64,000 nt of DNA, taken from contig JAJQJQ010000025.1 of NCBI GenBank assembly GCA_028622995.1, forward strand, positions 1,860,001 to 1,924,000. The letters run 5' to 3'. The stretch's first letter is position 1; every line of letters begins with the position of its first letter. This DNA is from Panagrolaimus kolymaensis (taxonomy: Eukaryota; Nematoda; Chromadorea; Rhabditida; Panagrolaimidae). Shown here piece after piece: positions 12,517 through 23,227 of the stretch. The notes under the pieces were generated by a model, which did not search any database, had not been told where the DNA came from, and worked only from the letters and a program-made list of their open reading frames with translations. Position numbers and translations under genes: made by a program.

Positions 12517-12620
12517 CAAACAGTTCTTCCTATTCCACACATATTTTTTCAATAAATTCCACTACATTTCTTAAGGGTGTTTCTATTAAACAATTATGAT
12601 TTTGATTTTGCCTTTGAAAA
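12517..12620 (+). pseudogene. Relic of a chemoreceptor last exon (copy-1 type)
   Basis: About 100 bp matching the 3' end of copy 1 (7045-7145): the shared segments include CAGTTCTTCCTAT, ATTTTTTCAAT and TTTCTATTA near the stop and the downstream GATTTTG. It holds in-frame stops and has no upstream exons. It marks an older gene of copy-1 type that was deleted between copies 2 and 3. Confidence 0.6.
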
Positions 12621-13243
12621 AAAAATAAAAGAAAAAATAACTAAATCCAACGTACGGGACTTTATGATTCAAAATAAAAACGTCTTATATGTACAATACA
12701 ATAAAATGCATCTTTTTTTTATCAAACTCAAGAACTTGTTGTCAGACATCAATTTTCAAAGGAGGCTATATTTAACAAAAAAATTTCCAAAAATTATATT
12801 AAATAATATTTTATCATTTTTTCATGTTAAAAAGGAGAAAATAAAATCTACCTTACGCATTTTTAGGAAACATAAGGACACAAAAATTAATTGAGTGTAT
12901 TACTCTAAAACAAATTATTAGAGTTATAATTTATTCTTAAAAAAAAAATACACCTGTATATTATTTTTAAAAACGTTTAGAATAAAAAATTTTTTTAGAG
13001 AATGAAATTTAATTGGTTCTACAAAAAATATCAGGAAATTCTAATAATGTTTAGAAGGTTCTTTTTTTAATTAATAATATACATTTAATTTAATTACTTT
13101 TTCCAAAAGAGGAAAAGAAAAAATACAGCTACCTTTAAAAAAATTAAAGGTCATAACATAAACATATATAAAGAAGTAGTGGAATATCAATTTTTACGAG
13201 AAAGAAAAAATATTAAAAAAAAATTTCCTACAACAACTAGAAA
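12621..13243. other. Intergenic upstream of copy 3
   Basis: Very A+T-rich. An open frame in this stretch is lysine and phenylalanine rich and has no motif. A TATATAAA run at about 13167 lies roughly 75 bp before the start of copy 3 and is a candidate TATA box; the AGAxCCAAAGAA motif of copies 2, 4 and 6 was not found. Confidence 0.35.
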
Positions 13244-14442
13244 ATGAATATTGCTAACACAACCCAAAAGATTTTGACTATGAATGATGTTGAAGCGTTT
13301 GGAAATCGATTATGTTTCAATGCCGCAGCAAATATTATAATCAATATGTTTGCAATATTTATGGTATTAAAATATTCCACTAAAGCTATGGGTCCATATA
13401 AATATTTTATTTTAATGTCAATTATAGGAGCGTTTATTATGGATTTTCATTCTTCAGTTATTTTTGGATTATTTACACTTTTCCCTTTGCCCATGGTTTG
13501 TTCTGCTGGATTAATGAAGCATACCGGATGGTTTTGGGGCGCTGTATTTCAATGGGTATGGTATGATTTATTTCGGGCAAAGAAAGTAACATTTTAAAAT
13601 AATATGGATTTTATTTTAGGCTTTTATTCATATTAGTTCTTCGATAGGTGGCATGTCAGTGCTTTATGGGTTGGTATATCAATACTGTTCGATAAATGGA
13701 AATGCAGAAATTTTTCATAAACCTAAAATTATTATTTCCATGTTTGCCTCCATGATAATTTATCCTCTGCCTAGTATCCTTACATGGATATGGAATGTAA
13801 ACTGGGAAGAAGGTCGATTATATTTAGAGAAAAATGCTCCATACGCATATAACTTATATTTTGAAGGTTCTTGTTCGATCTCCCCGTTTAATTATAAAGC
13901 CATAATTTACTTACTTCTTATTCTACTTCAAATTATGATTATTTATGCGGTTGGAATTATTCTTGGAATAAAAATTGTTAAGAAACTACAAGAACTCAAA
14001 GGTTCTATGTCAGCAAGTTCGTTAGAAGCTCGAAAACAATTTTTACGTATTTTAATGATTCAATTAGCCGTGCCAGGCATTTTCCTTGTTTTACCTGTTT
14101 TTGGATTAATAATTGGAATTTCTTTTAATTTGAGTAACATAGGAGGTGAGATTTGGCAATAAATTAAATAATGTTATGTTTTTTGAAAACTGATTTCATA
14201 ATATTTTATTTGACGTTTGTTATTTTCCAGAACTTTCTAATTGGATATTTCAATTTTTTGGACTTCACTCGTGTGGAAATGCCCTTACTGTAATAGTCTG
14301 CTTAAAACCATATAGACTAGCTGTATTTAATTGGTGTCTAATTGTTAAACAAATTATATGCCGACAACCAGCAGTTATTGTACCGACTCGTTTTTTATCT
14401 CATGCTTCGACTACGGCTACAAGCAATGTACATGTGGAATAA
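13244..14442 (+). CDS. Serpentine chemoreceptor, Str superfamily (SRH/SRI-like), copy 3
   Basis: Exons 13244-13555, 13620-14145 and 14231-14442 give 349 aa; seven hydrophobic segments, [25 protein letters not shown] and HSCGN..KPYR are all present. The start chosen has a 12-residue leader before MNDVEAFGNR, as in copies 4 and 6. Intron 1 is the same as intron 1 of copy 2 apart from one base, and most of exon 2 is nearly identical to copy 2, while exon 1 up to about codon 70 is different. This contrast points to recent gene conversion rather than simple duplication. No defect seen. Confidence 0.87.
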
Positions 14443-14615
14443 TTATGAAACTACAAAAATCTTGGTTCGGGTGGCACCTCCTGTCAACCTTCCAAAAAAT
14501 GGGACGCAACCTTATTTGAAACCAATAAAAAAAATCTCGAAATTGACAGAAAAATGAAAAAATGAAGTATTAATTTATGGTAACGCAATGCGGTGAGCAT
14601 CGTTGCTGCTTGTTA

Positions 14616-14672
14616 ACTTTATTTATAATTGTTGGACTCTTTTTTTCTATAGATGATAATGAAGGTAACATA
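14616..14672 (+). pseudogene. Relic of a chemoreceptor exon 2 end (copy-1 type)
   Basis: Matches the last part of exon 2 of copy 1 (about 6800-6850), with the shared string TTGGACTCTTTTTTTC and a G-GTAAC donor-like end after GATAATGAAG. Nothing else of the gene is left around it. Short, so the call rests on one stretch of similarity. Confidence 0.5.
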
Positions 14673-14826
14673 TATGTTTTTTGTTTATTCAGAAACTTTT
14701 TATTCAGGTTATCCAAAAACAAATCAATATTATAAAATTTATTTCTATAATAAAAATTAAATCAGCAAAAAACTGGAACCAAAACTTGCACTTTTATGTA
14801 TAAAAATAAAAATACTACAAAAAACA

Positions 14827-15009
14827 TGGGGGTGCTAAAATAAAGAGGAGGTTGATACGAAAGTTTAATAGGTGCTTAAAAAATATATAAAAAAGATATT
14901 AAGATTGATGTATGCAACAGTGTTAAAAAAAATATGAATTTATTCAAATTGCTTCAAAATAAAAAAATTATACCCATTAGAGCCAAAGAACAGTAAAACT
15001 ATGTATAAA
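14827..15009 (+). promoter_or_regulatory. Conserved upstream region of receptor copy 4
   Basis: GGGGGTGCTAAAATAAAGAG at 14828-14847, then TTAGAGCCAAAGAACA at 14978-14993 and TATAAA at 15004-15009, about 63 bp before the ATG. The TATA-like box and the AGAGCCAAAGAA motif keep the same spacing as before copies 2 and 6. Confidence 0.5.
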
Positions 15010-15071
15010 AACTTTCTATTTTTTTTTGGTGAGTAAAAAATGATAATATTTTTTAAAAAATTCTTTTAAAA

Positions 15072-16247
15072 ATGGATTCAAATTTTACTCACAAAAATAT
15101 TACTATGGAGGATATAAATTTATTGGGAAATCGTTTATATTTCAACACGGCTGCCAATATTATTGTCAACAGTTTTGCTGCTTTTTTAGTTTTAAAATAT
15201 TCCACAACTGCTATGGGCAAATATAAATACTTTATTTTAATGTCCATTGTGGGAGCATTTATTATGGATTTTCATTCTTCAATTATTTTTGGCATGTTCG
15301 CTTTTTTTCCTTTGCCTCTTGTTTGTTCTGCTGGGCTAATGAGGCATGCAGGATGGTTTTGGGGTGCTGTATTTCAATGGGTAGGTTTTATTTGTGGAAA
15401 AAAAATAACATTTTTATAATAAAATCTTTCCCTTTTTAGGCAAGTTTACATATTAGTTTTGCGATAGGCGGTATGTCTGTGTTTTATGGTTTCGTTTATC
15501 AATATTGTTCGATAAACGGAAATGCAGAAATCTTTCATAAACCTAAAACTATTTTTGCCATGTTCCTTTCAATGTTTATTTATCCTTTGCCTTCTATACT
15601 CATATGGATTTGGAATGTAAATTGGGAAGAGGGTCGAGTAAATCTAGAACAAAATGCTCCATACGCATATAATCTATATTTTGAAGGTTCTTGTGCGATC
15701 AATCCGTTTAATTATAAAGGAATGCTTTATGTTCTTTCTATGTTAATTCAAATTATGTTTTTATATGGAACTGCCGGTATTCTTGGCATAAAAATCTTTC
15801 GAAAACTAAAAGAAATGAAAAGTTCGATGTCAACAAATTCTTTAAAAGCCCGAAAACAATATTTATGGATTTTAATGATTCAAATGGCCGTACCTGGAAT
15901 TTTTCTTGTTTTACCCATTATGTGAATAAGTATTTCAGTTATTTTTTCAAGTAGTGTTGGAGGAGGTAAGCTTGAAAAATAATATTTATATGATTAAATT
16001 TGTAATAAAATTTTTTTAACATTGCTATTCTTCAGATTGCTCTAATGGGATATTACAATTTTTTGGACTTCATTCTTTTGGAAATGCCATAACTGTTATC
16101 ATCGGCCTAAAACCATATCGTGAAGCCATTTATAAATGGATAAATACTTTTAAAAGAATTATATGCCGACGACAAGCAGTTGCAGCCCCTCATTCTCTTA
16201 CCATTACTTCATTTTCAGCTACAAGCAGCAATGGTGTCGTTAAATAA
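15072..16247 (+). pseudogene. Serpentine chemoreceptor copy 4, Str superfamily, with one premature stop
   Basis: Exons 15072-15380, 15440-15965 and 16036-16247 would give 348 aa, all with normal splice sites and the 526-nt exon 2. A single TGA at 15923-15925, right after PGIFLVLPIM, interrupts exon 2 at the start of TM6; the reading frame continues unbroken after it through the last exon (FHS-like HSFGN, KPYR and a stop at 16247). In the paralogues this codon is a sense codon (Gly or Val). Everything else is well kept, so the stop is recent, polymorphic, or a sequencing error. The protein would otherwise be closest to copy 2 in exon 1 and to copy 1 in exon 2. Confidence 0.75.
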
Positions 16248-16516
16248 TAAAGTTTTGTTGCGTCTTTGCGTAAAATAAGATTCATAATTACTATATTGTC
16301 GATGATGGAATTCACAAAAGCAAAGTAGATGGTTCAAAACTTTAAAAGAAATTTTATTGTAGCTAATTGAACATTTCATTCTCTATTACCTGATTATTAT
16401 ATATAAAAAAGGAGGAATTAGAAATGTTTATACTTGTAAAAAAAGATGGAAAAAAAATGATTACTAAAATAGAACCGTCGGCACTTTTATAATTTAAGAA
16501 AAACATTGTAAATTAC

Positions 16517-16722
16517 CGGGGGTGTTAAAATAAAGAGGTGGTACAAAGAATGTTAAAAAAATGGCCAAAAGCATGTAGCTTATATTTATAATTTTTTTAC
16601 AGGTGCATAAAATCAAATTTAAAAAATATTAATAATAAAGTATGCAACAGCGTAAAATAAATACATGAATTGATTCTTAAAGCTTTTAAACAAAAATTAC
16701 AACCGTTAGAAGCAAAGAACAC
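16517..16722 (+). promoter_or_regulatory. Orphan copy of the conserved upstream region
   Basis: GGGGGTGTTAAAATAAAGAG (about 16519) and TTAGAAGCAAAGAACA (about 16706) repeat the elements seen before copies 2 and 4, with the intervening GTATGCAACAG string also shared. Downstream there is no exon 1, only a last exon at 16780. Confidence 0.5.
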
Positions 16723-16769
16723 AAAAAAATAAAATAAAAAATGATTGTACTTTAAATAAAAATTTGTGA

Positions 16770-17000
16770 GAGAGATATTTTTTAGAACTTTCGAACTGGA
16801 TACTACAATTTTTTGGACTTATTTCGTGTGGAAATGCCATGACTGTAATCATTTGTTTGAAGACATATCGACGAGCTGTATTGGTTTCAATTTATTAGAC
16901 AAATTATATGGCGACAACCAGCAATTATTTTTGTACCCACCAATTTATTGACACAAGCTTCGATTACAGCTGTAAAGAGTCGTGTAAATAAAAAACGATA
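16770..17000 (+). pseudogene. Isolated chemoreceptor last exon, Str superfamily
   Basis: After an acceptor-like TTTTTTAG, the sequence follows the last exon of copy 2 closely (CTTTCGAACTGGATACTAC, then GGAAATGCCATGACTGTAAT). A 5-nt deletion at about 16882 shifts the frame after the KPYR-like segment, here KTYR. Exons 1 and 2 are absent; only about 50 bp separate it from the orphan upstream region, so the coding body was deleted between promoter and last exon. Confidence 0.7.
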
Positions 17001-17158
17001 ATTAATTTTTGTTGTTGTTTAAAAAAAATATTTTAAAACATAGGTTAAAGAAGAAGTATAGTGCTTTATGTTTAAAAAATATTAAACAAAAAGATTTTTA
17101 AAATTTATAAAAATATCATAAAATAATTTTGCAACATAAGAGAATGTTGATATTTTCT

Positions 17159-18915
17159 TTACAAAGAAACTTTATCGCGATGATATTGCATTTTAACATC
17201 AGTTAAATAAGCAAATGGTGATGGATCCTTAGCTATTTTAATCGGAAATATTTCACACCATTTTGATTTGAGTATTGGAATATCGGGTTCATCAATGACT
17301 AATTTTAAAATATTGCTACGGAATGGACATTCATTGATAATGGTTTGTTCAATAGCTTTGTAATTTAATGAATCAATAGAACGAAATTCAAGATGGCTGA
17401 GAGACTATAAAATTTGATTGTTAGTAATTTTTTTTGATATCCGATGTTTAATACAAAAACTTACATCACATTCAGTTAGTAGGGATTTCACAATTTTTTT
17501 CGAAATTTTCTTACATTTGTGTAAAGCAAGATACTAAAAAAAAATTTTAGATACATAAAACCATAATGAAAAAAGTTTACTTCAAGTTGGACGTGCTGAA
17601 GAAATTCAATGAGTTTGTCAAAGTTTTCACAATATCTTAATTTGCAATATCGTAAATTCTTGTAAGTTTTTAATATTTCCAAGGCTTCATTATCATCAGA
17701 AATAGGTTTAAAATTTAGATCTAGAGCTTTTAATTTTGTGCAGTGTTGTAAAGTTTGCATCATCTCTAAACTAACAAAATCTCGTAATGTAAGCATTTCT
17801 AACTTTTTAAAATTTGAAAAATCCAATTCTAAACCATTTTCCGCGCGAAAACATGAAAGATGGAAATATCTTAATGTTGTGAAATTATTTAAAATTTTAT
17901 TTAAATTTGAAACATAACGATTTCTTTTCAAAATCAATGTTTCAAGATTTGGAGCTTTTTTAGCTATGCCAGTTAAAACGCGTGAAGTAATATCTTCGCA
18001 ATTTGAAACATTTAAATATTGAAGTTTTGGTGGAATTTTAGGAAAATATAAATTCTCAATTAAACCGCAATCGGATAGATTTAAATATTTGATATTTGGA
18101 CATTTAATAAATATGCGTTTAAGTCCTTCGGTGCATTTATCATCGTCGAAAGATTCCGCAAACGAAATTTCTTCTAATAATGGACAAAATTTTGCAATAT
18201 TAAGCAAATCGTTTTTTTCTAACTGAATAAAGGATAAATTAAGGGTTAAAAGTTGAGAAGCCATGGAAAGCAATTTGCATATACCACTTTTAATTGTTGA
18301 ATGATAAATAGAAAGATCTAGATGCAAAATATTTGTTCGAGAGAGTATTGCTTTAACCTGAAATTTTTAAGTTAACTTCAAGCCACGTAAGAAAGAATAA
18401 CTCACTGAATTATTAGTAATATTATGTCGTTTGTTAATCTTCTCTGTATTCGCAAAAAGTGAGAGCTTCGGATAATCTGTATATTTTATGATAGATTCAT
18501 GACTTAATGTATCCTTCGTCGGCCATACAAGCTTTTTTACAACACTCTTAAGTCGCTTATTTACACATTCAAGATTAAACAAGTCATCGAAAGAAACTTG
18601 TTCCATAATTTTACTCTATAAAATTAAAAATAAATTTTTATAATATACATAAAGTAGAGGGCTCACAAGTGTTTCACTGGGAAGATCCATCAAAAATGTT
18701 TTTTGTTTGGAGAAGTCAACTTCCATGACAGGATTTAAAGTTTTTTGTGTTTTTGGTTGCTTTGGAGTAGACTAAAATAAAGAATGTATTATTTTGTTTG
18801 AGACAGAAAAAAAAATTACCATTTTTAAACTAACTGCAGAATTTTTACATTTACGCTTGAGGCTAGGCCTTATTCCATTAAATGAAGAATGATTCATTTC
18901 AGAACTTTTTGACAT
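17159..18915 (-). CDS. F-box and leucine-rich-repeat protein
   Basis: Six exons (18915-18820, 18771-18667, 18615-18406, 18357-17581, 17533-17465, 17404-17159), all in phase 0, give about 500 aa. Residues 58-100 are an F-box (DLPSETLSKIMEQVSFDDL, then NLECVNKRLKSVV), assembled only after splicing exons 2 and 3. From about residue 140 to 430 leucine-rich repeats follow, with the 'cysteine-containing' flavour seen in FBXL proteins (LKYLNLSDCGL-like, LQYLNVSNCEDIT). Known role of the class: substrate-recognition subunit of SCF ubiquitin ligases, the LRRs binding the substrate. The start used is the Met of MSKSSEM; an upstream Met at 18957 is also in frame. The substrate cannot be told. It sits on the opposite strand inside the chemoreceptor cluster. 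Confidence 0.82.
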
Positions 18916-18957
18916 GTTTTTTTGATAATTTTGGTATTTTAAAATTATAAAATACAT

Positions 18958-19548
18958 ACAGAGCGACGTACAACGGCAATAATATTATGATAAAATAAAC
19001 TTTGAGAAGAGGTGGAATCCAAACGACCAAAGTTTGGTAGAAAAATGATTGGCAGTGGTAAATTATAAAAACAAATATGTATTTCTATAAGAAAGGGAAA
19101 AAGAATTAAGCCACAAACTTTCTTGCAAAGAAAACCCAGTGGACTTGGTTGTGCTTTTCAAATAATATTATATGTAAACACTTGAAAAATAAAGTCATTA
19201 TCAAAAAATTTAGTTTGGACTAATAAAAAAATAATAAACTTGTTTCCTAATATTTTAAAGTTCAGCAGGCATTTACGATAAAGATTGAGAAAAATTGTTC
19301 AGAATATCAAAAGTTTTAAAATTCATAAATTTAATGGAGGGCATGAAATAAAAAAAAATAATGATAGTGTTTTTTTTTTAAAATAAAAATAAGCTTTCAA
19401 AAAAAGACATTACATAAATTTAATATTCACCTTTGAAAGTACAAACGCTTATTCAGCAAATAAAAAATTTAAAAAAACTTTAAGTGTTGCTACACTTTTC
19501 ATCAAATCATAATATTGTAATATATTTTTTTTGCTCTTCTGAACAAAA
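18958..19548. other. Intergenic, nothing recognised
   Basis: A+T-rich sequence between the F-box gene and a broken chemoreceptor. No conserved upstream motif of the other receptor copies was found in front of the fragment at 19549. Confidence 0.35.
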
Positions 19549-21606
19549 ATGGTCGGTAATAAATCACATAAAATTATGACTATGAATGATATTGAAACTT
19601 TTGGAAACCGTTTGCATATTAATACTGCTGTGTAATTTTCTTACACTTTTTATTTTGTTATACAACTTTATTTAACTCTGAGTGACTAACCGTCAAAACT
19701 CTAGAAAAACATTACATACAATTTTATCACAATAAAATTCAACCAATGAACAAAATAATTAACAAGCAGCGTGCACTGTGGCTTTATGCCAAACCCGCAC
19801 TTTTAAATGATGCATCACCTTCCCCAGATGCAAAACACCCTTGCATCTTGTTAAGCACGATGATGTTTGAGCTGCTTGGTAACACTATTACCCGTGTACC
19901 GTTCACGAATCAACTTTCGACATAATTCATTCTTCTTGTTGAGTTCCTTGATCATTTGTTCAGAATCAATAATGTCACGGAGCTGAAGGGAAAGATTCTT
20001 TTGATGATGTTCAAGATCTAGTATGATGTCCTCATTCAAACTGGCGTCGTCCTCAACATGGTCATCAATTTCACGAAGGATGCGCATAACCCGGCGTGAA
20101 GCCTCAATTGCATTTTATTTCAATTGTGTAATATCTTTTTGTATTTTTTTAGCTTCATGCCTGGCCTTGTTTTTTTCATCACGCAGTTGCTTTTCATCTT
20201 CGCTAATTTTATGTGGTGCGACCACAACGATCTTGGACTTCATTGTTGGATTTCCGCGGACACCTGATAACCCGGTGATACGCTTATTACGATTGTTGTT
20301 TGGATTAACCATACCTTTATGATACCCATTGCAAATCTCACATCCTTGTGCAATTTTAGAGATTTCAACTGAAATGTTTGGAAACCAGAAGTTATCCCGA
20401 GCCAACATTAGCATTCTACTTCTTCCAACATGAACGGCATGTAAAGCTTTGAGAACATCATTTTGCAGTGCTTCAGGTATAACTGGTTTATCCTTGAACA
20501 ACAGATAACCATTTCTGTATGTCAAATATTCTTGGCGATTCCACCAAGCTTTCCATTCCTTTTGAGTTGTTTCTGGAAAACCAGTCTTTACCCAACTGAT
20601 TACTTGTTGTAAGTCTTTATCTTCTAAAGTTGCTTTAACAAGTCGTTCAATGTTTAACGGGGATAGTGACTCTTCAATCGAATATACTTTTTCAATTTCA
20701 TCATTAACATCAAGCAAATCTGAGTCAGGTATTTCTGTTGGGTCAGGTAGTCTCGAAAGCGCATCAGCGTTTGCAAAATTCTTTGTGTTGCGATATTCAA
20801 TCTCATAATTATAAATCATCAAGGTTAAAGCCCACCTTGCAAGTCTTTTTTAATTGCGATCGAACTTTCAGTTGCTTTTGGGCCAAAAATGTGAACCAAG
20901 GGTTGATGATCCGTTAGAAGAATAAATTTTCTTCCCAGTAAATATGTTTGAAACTTCTTTACCCCAAAGATTATTCCCAAAGCTTCTTTTTCTATTTGAG
21001 CATAGTTTCTCTCGGCTGAAGTTAACTTCCTTGACGCATTTGTTATTACTTTTTCAGTACCATCTTTTTCCCGATGATAAAGTACAGCACCAACTCCATA
21101 TTCATTTGCATCTGTCGCCATTATCAGTGCTTTGTCTGGATCATAGTGAGTTAAAATTTCCCCTTTTAACAATTTCGCTTTGATTTGATTAAAAGCTTCT
21201 TGATGAGAAATTTTCCATTCCCATTTCGAGTTGATCTTTCTTAAATCATTCAAAGGAGCTGCTAAAGTTGCAAAGTCTTTTACAAAACGACCATAGTAAT
21301 TAACGAATCCAATGAAGGCTTCAAGTTGTTTGACGTTTTCGGCGCTGGCATGTTTAAAAGTTGCATAACGAAACCCATTTTCATTTCAGATTTAACTAAT
21401 TTGTTATTTCAAATGTTTGGGTTTCATTCATGTGGAAATGCCATCACTGTTATGTTTGCATAAAACCATATCGTCAAGAAATTGTGACATGGATCAAAGC
21501 TATCAAGTGCTTGATATTTCGAAAACACGCGGTTATTCAACCATCCTTTCATTTTTTATCTAGCACTTCAACTACAGTCGTGGGCAGTGTAGTTGTTAAA
21601 AATTAA
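19549..21606 (+). pseudogene. Chemoreceptor pseudogene, Str superfamily, middle replaced by a retrotransposon remnant
   Basis: The first 27 codons are kept (19549-19630; KIMTMNDIETFGNRL), breaking off after the Asn-Thr-Ala codons that all paralogues share. Foreign sequence occupies 19631 to about 21380. The last exon resumes after TTTCAG at 21390-21606 and is closest to copy 1 ([17 protein letters not shown]). One base is missing in it at about 21463, so the KPYR part is out of frame. The remainder of exon 1 and all of exon 2 are gone, so insertion was accompanied or followed by deletion. Confidence 0.8.
19631..21380 (-). mobile_element. Ty3/gypsy LTR-retrotransposon remnant
   Basis: Read from 21380 leftwards: the end of a reverse transcriptase (about 21370-21250, with [16 protein letters not shown]), an RNase H (21253-20825, with [16 protein letters not shown] and LLTDHQPL), a short ORF start with ADALSRLP, and the H2C2 zinc-binding part of integrase (20822-20115; HAVHVGRSRML..CEIC). 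The catalytic core of integrase that should follow is missing; instead a lysine-rich stretch and, past an in-frame TAA, a charged coiled-coil-like segment (to 19851) come next. At the right the element is truncated within reverse transcriptase, so gag and protease are absent. The left end starts with TG (19631) next to receptor sequence and has an AATAAA-like site, consistent with an LTR piece at 19631-19840. Non-autonomous and dead. Confidence 0.85.
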
Positions 21607-21758
21607 ATGGATAATAACTAATAAATTTGTTTTATCACGTTTTTAAAGTTTAATGTGCACTTATAGAAAAGACTAAAGATAATGGTGTACTTACATCAAA
21701 ACTAAAAAAATAGTATTTTGAATTGTTTTCCATGCTTTTGGTAAAAAATTATGTCCCT

Positions 21759-21788
21759 TAGAACCAAAGAATAGAAAAATTTTATAAA
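21759..21788 (+). promoter_or_regulatory. Promoter-like element of receptor copy 6
   Basis: TTAGAACCAAAGAATAG followed by TATAAA at 21783-21788, some 65 bp before the ATG. Motif, spacing and distance to the start match copy 4. Confidence 0.5.
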
Positions 21789-21851
21789 CTTTCAAACTTA
21801 TTTCTCTGAAAAATAAAAATCGGGATATTTTAAATTTTATTGTTTTTAAAA

Positions 21852-23098
21852 ATGAATATGAATGTTACCGACCACAAAATTCTTACTATGGCCGATATCG
21901 ATGCGTTAGGAGTTCGATTGCATTTTAATACCGCTGCCAATATTTTTATCAACGCCCTTGCCTCATTTTTGGTTTTAAGATATTCCACTAAGGTTATGGG
22001 CTCATATAAATATTTTATTTTAATGTCAATTTTGGGCCCTTTTATTATGGATTTTCATTCATCTACAATTTTTGGGATATACACTTTATTTCCTTTGCCT
22101 CTTGTTTGTTCTGCTGGATTAATGAAGAACGCCGGATGGTTTTGGGGTGCAGTATTTCAATATTTAAGTTTTAAAAAATTTTGTACTTAATTTATGTATA
22201 TTTAAATATATTTCATATATTTTTTATAATTTTTTTTAATCCATTTAACATGTTTTTTTTAGTCCTTTGTGCATATAGCGTTTGGAATAGGTGGCATATC
22301 AGTTCTTTATGGTTTAGTGTATCAATATTGTTCCATAAATGGGAATTCAGAATTTTTTAATAAACCAAAAAATATTATTTTTATGTTCGCTTCCATGATA
22401 ATTTATCCTCTGCCAAGTATGCTGGCGTGGATTTGGAATGTAAATTGGGAAGAAGGCCGACTAAATTTAGAACAGAATGCTCCATACGCATATAATTTGT
22501 ATTTTGAGGGATCATGTGTAATAAATTCCATAAATTATAAAGCTTTTATTTATTTTATGGTTATGCTATTTCAAATTATGTTTATTTATACGATTGCAAT
22601 TATCCTTGATATATTAATTATGAGAAAACTGAATGAATTAAAGGGTTCTATGTCAGAAAATTCATTAAAAGCTCGAAAACAATTTTTACGAATTTTAATG
22701 ATTCAATTGGCTGTGCCCGGCGTTTTTCTAGTTTTACCTGTTTTTGGATTAATTGTTGGAATAGTATTTGAATTGGGTAGTATTGGAGGTGAGTTTTGCA
22801 ATAAATTCTTTTTTTAAACGGTCTATTTCTATGGTTTTCAAAAACTGATTTCATAATTCCTTGTTTATTTTGTTACTTTTTAGAAATTTCTAATTGGATA
22901 TTTCAATTTTTTGGACTTCACTCATGTGGAAATGCACTTACTGTCATCGTCTGTGTAAAACCCTATAGACAAGCACTTTTTAAATGGGTCAAATTTTTAA
23001 AACGTGTTATTTGTCGGCAAAAAACAGTTATTTCTGTACCCACCAATTTATTTATTCAAACTTCAACTACGGCCACGAGCTTTGCAGTTCCTAAATAA
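21852..23098 (+). CDS. Serpentine chemoreceptor, Str superfamily (SRH/SRI-like), copy 6; exon 1 donor unclear
   Basis: Exon 1 from 21852 (MNMNVTDHKILTMADIDAL) to about 22151, exon 2 at 22263-22788 (526 nt as in the other copies), exon 3 at 22884-23098. All family marks are present (LRYSTKVM..YKYFIL, DFHSS, WEEGR, HSCGN..KPYR). In the paralogues exon 1 ends CAATGG followed by GTA; here the sequence runs CAATATTTAAG and no GT lies in a phase that fits exon 2. The intron region is also longer (about 110 bp against 58-64). So either an odd splice is used or the gene has lost its donor and is a young pseudogene. The rest of the frame is intact. Confidence 0.7.
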
Positions 23099-23227
23099 AT
23101 TTTATTTATATATTTTATTTTTTATTAATTTTAATTTGCAAATTCAACAAGCATCCAAAATAAAAAATAAATTGCGTAGTTTTATTTTTTTGAGTTACGA
23201 ATAGTAAAGTTGAAAGAGATTTAATTT

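Noticed and set aside
12577..12894. 105-codon open frame after receptor copy 2
   Set aside because: Lys/Asn/Phe-rich chance frame that begins within a receptor relic; out of the ancestral frame.
20023..21183. Plus-strand open frames across the retrotransposon
   Set aside because: Antisense to clear RNase H and integrase zinc-finger coding on the minus strand.
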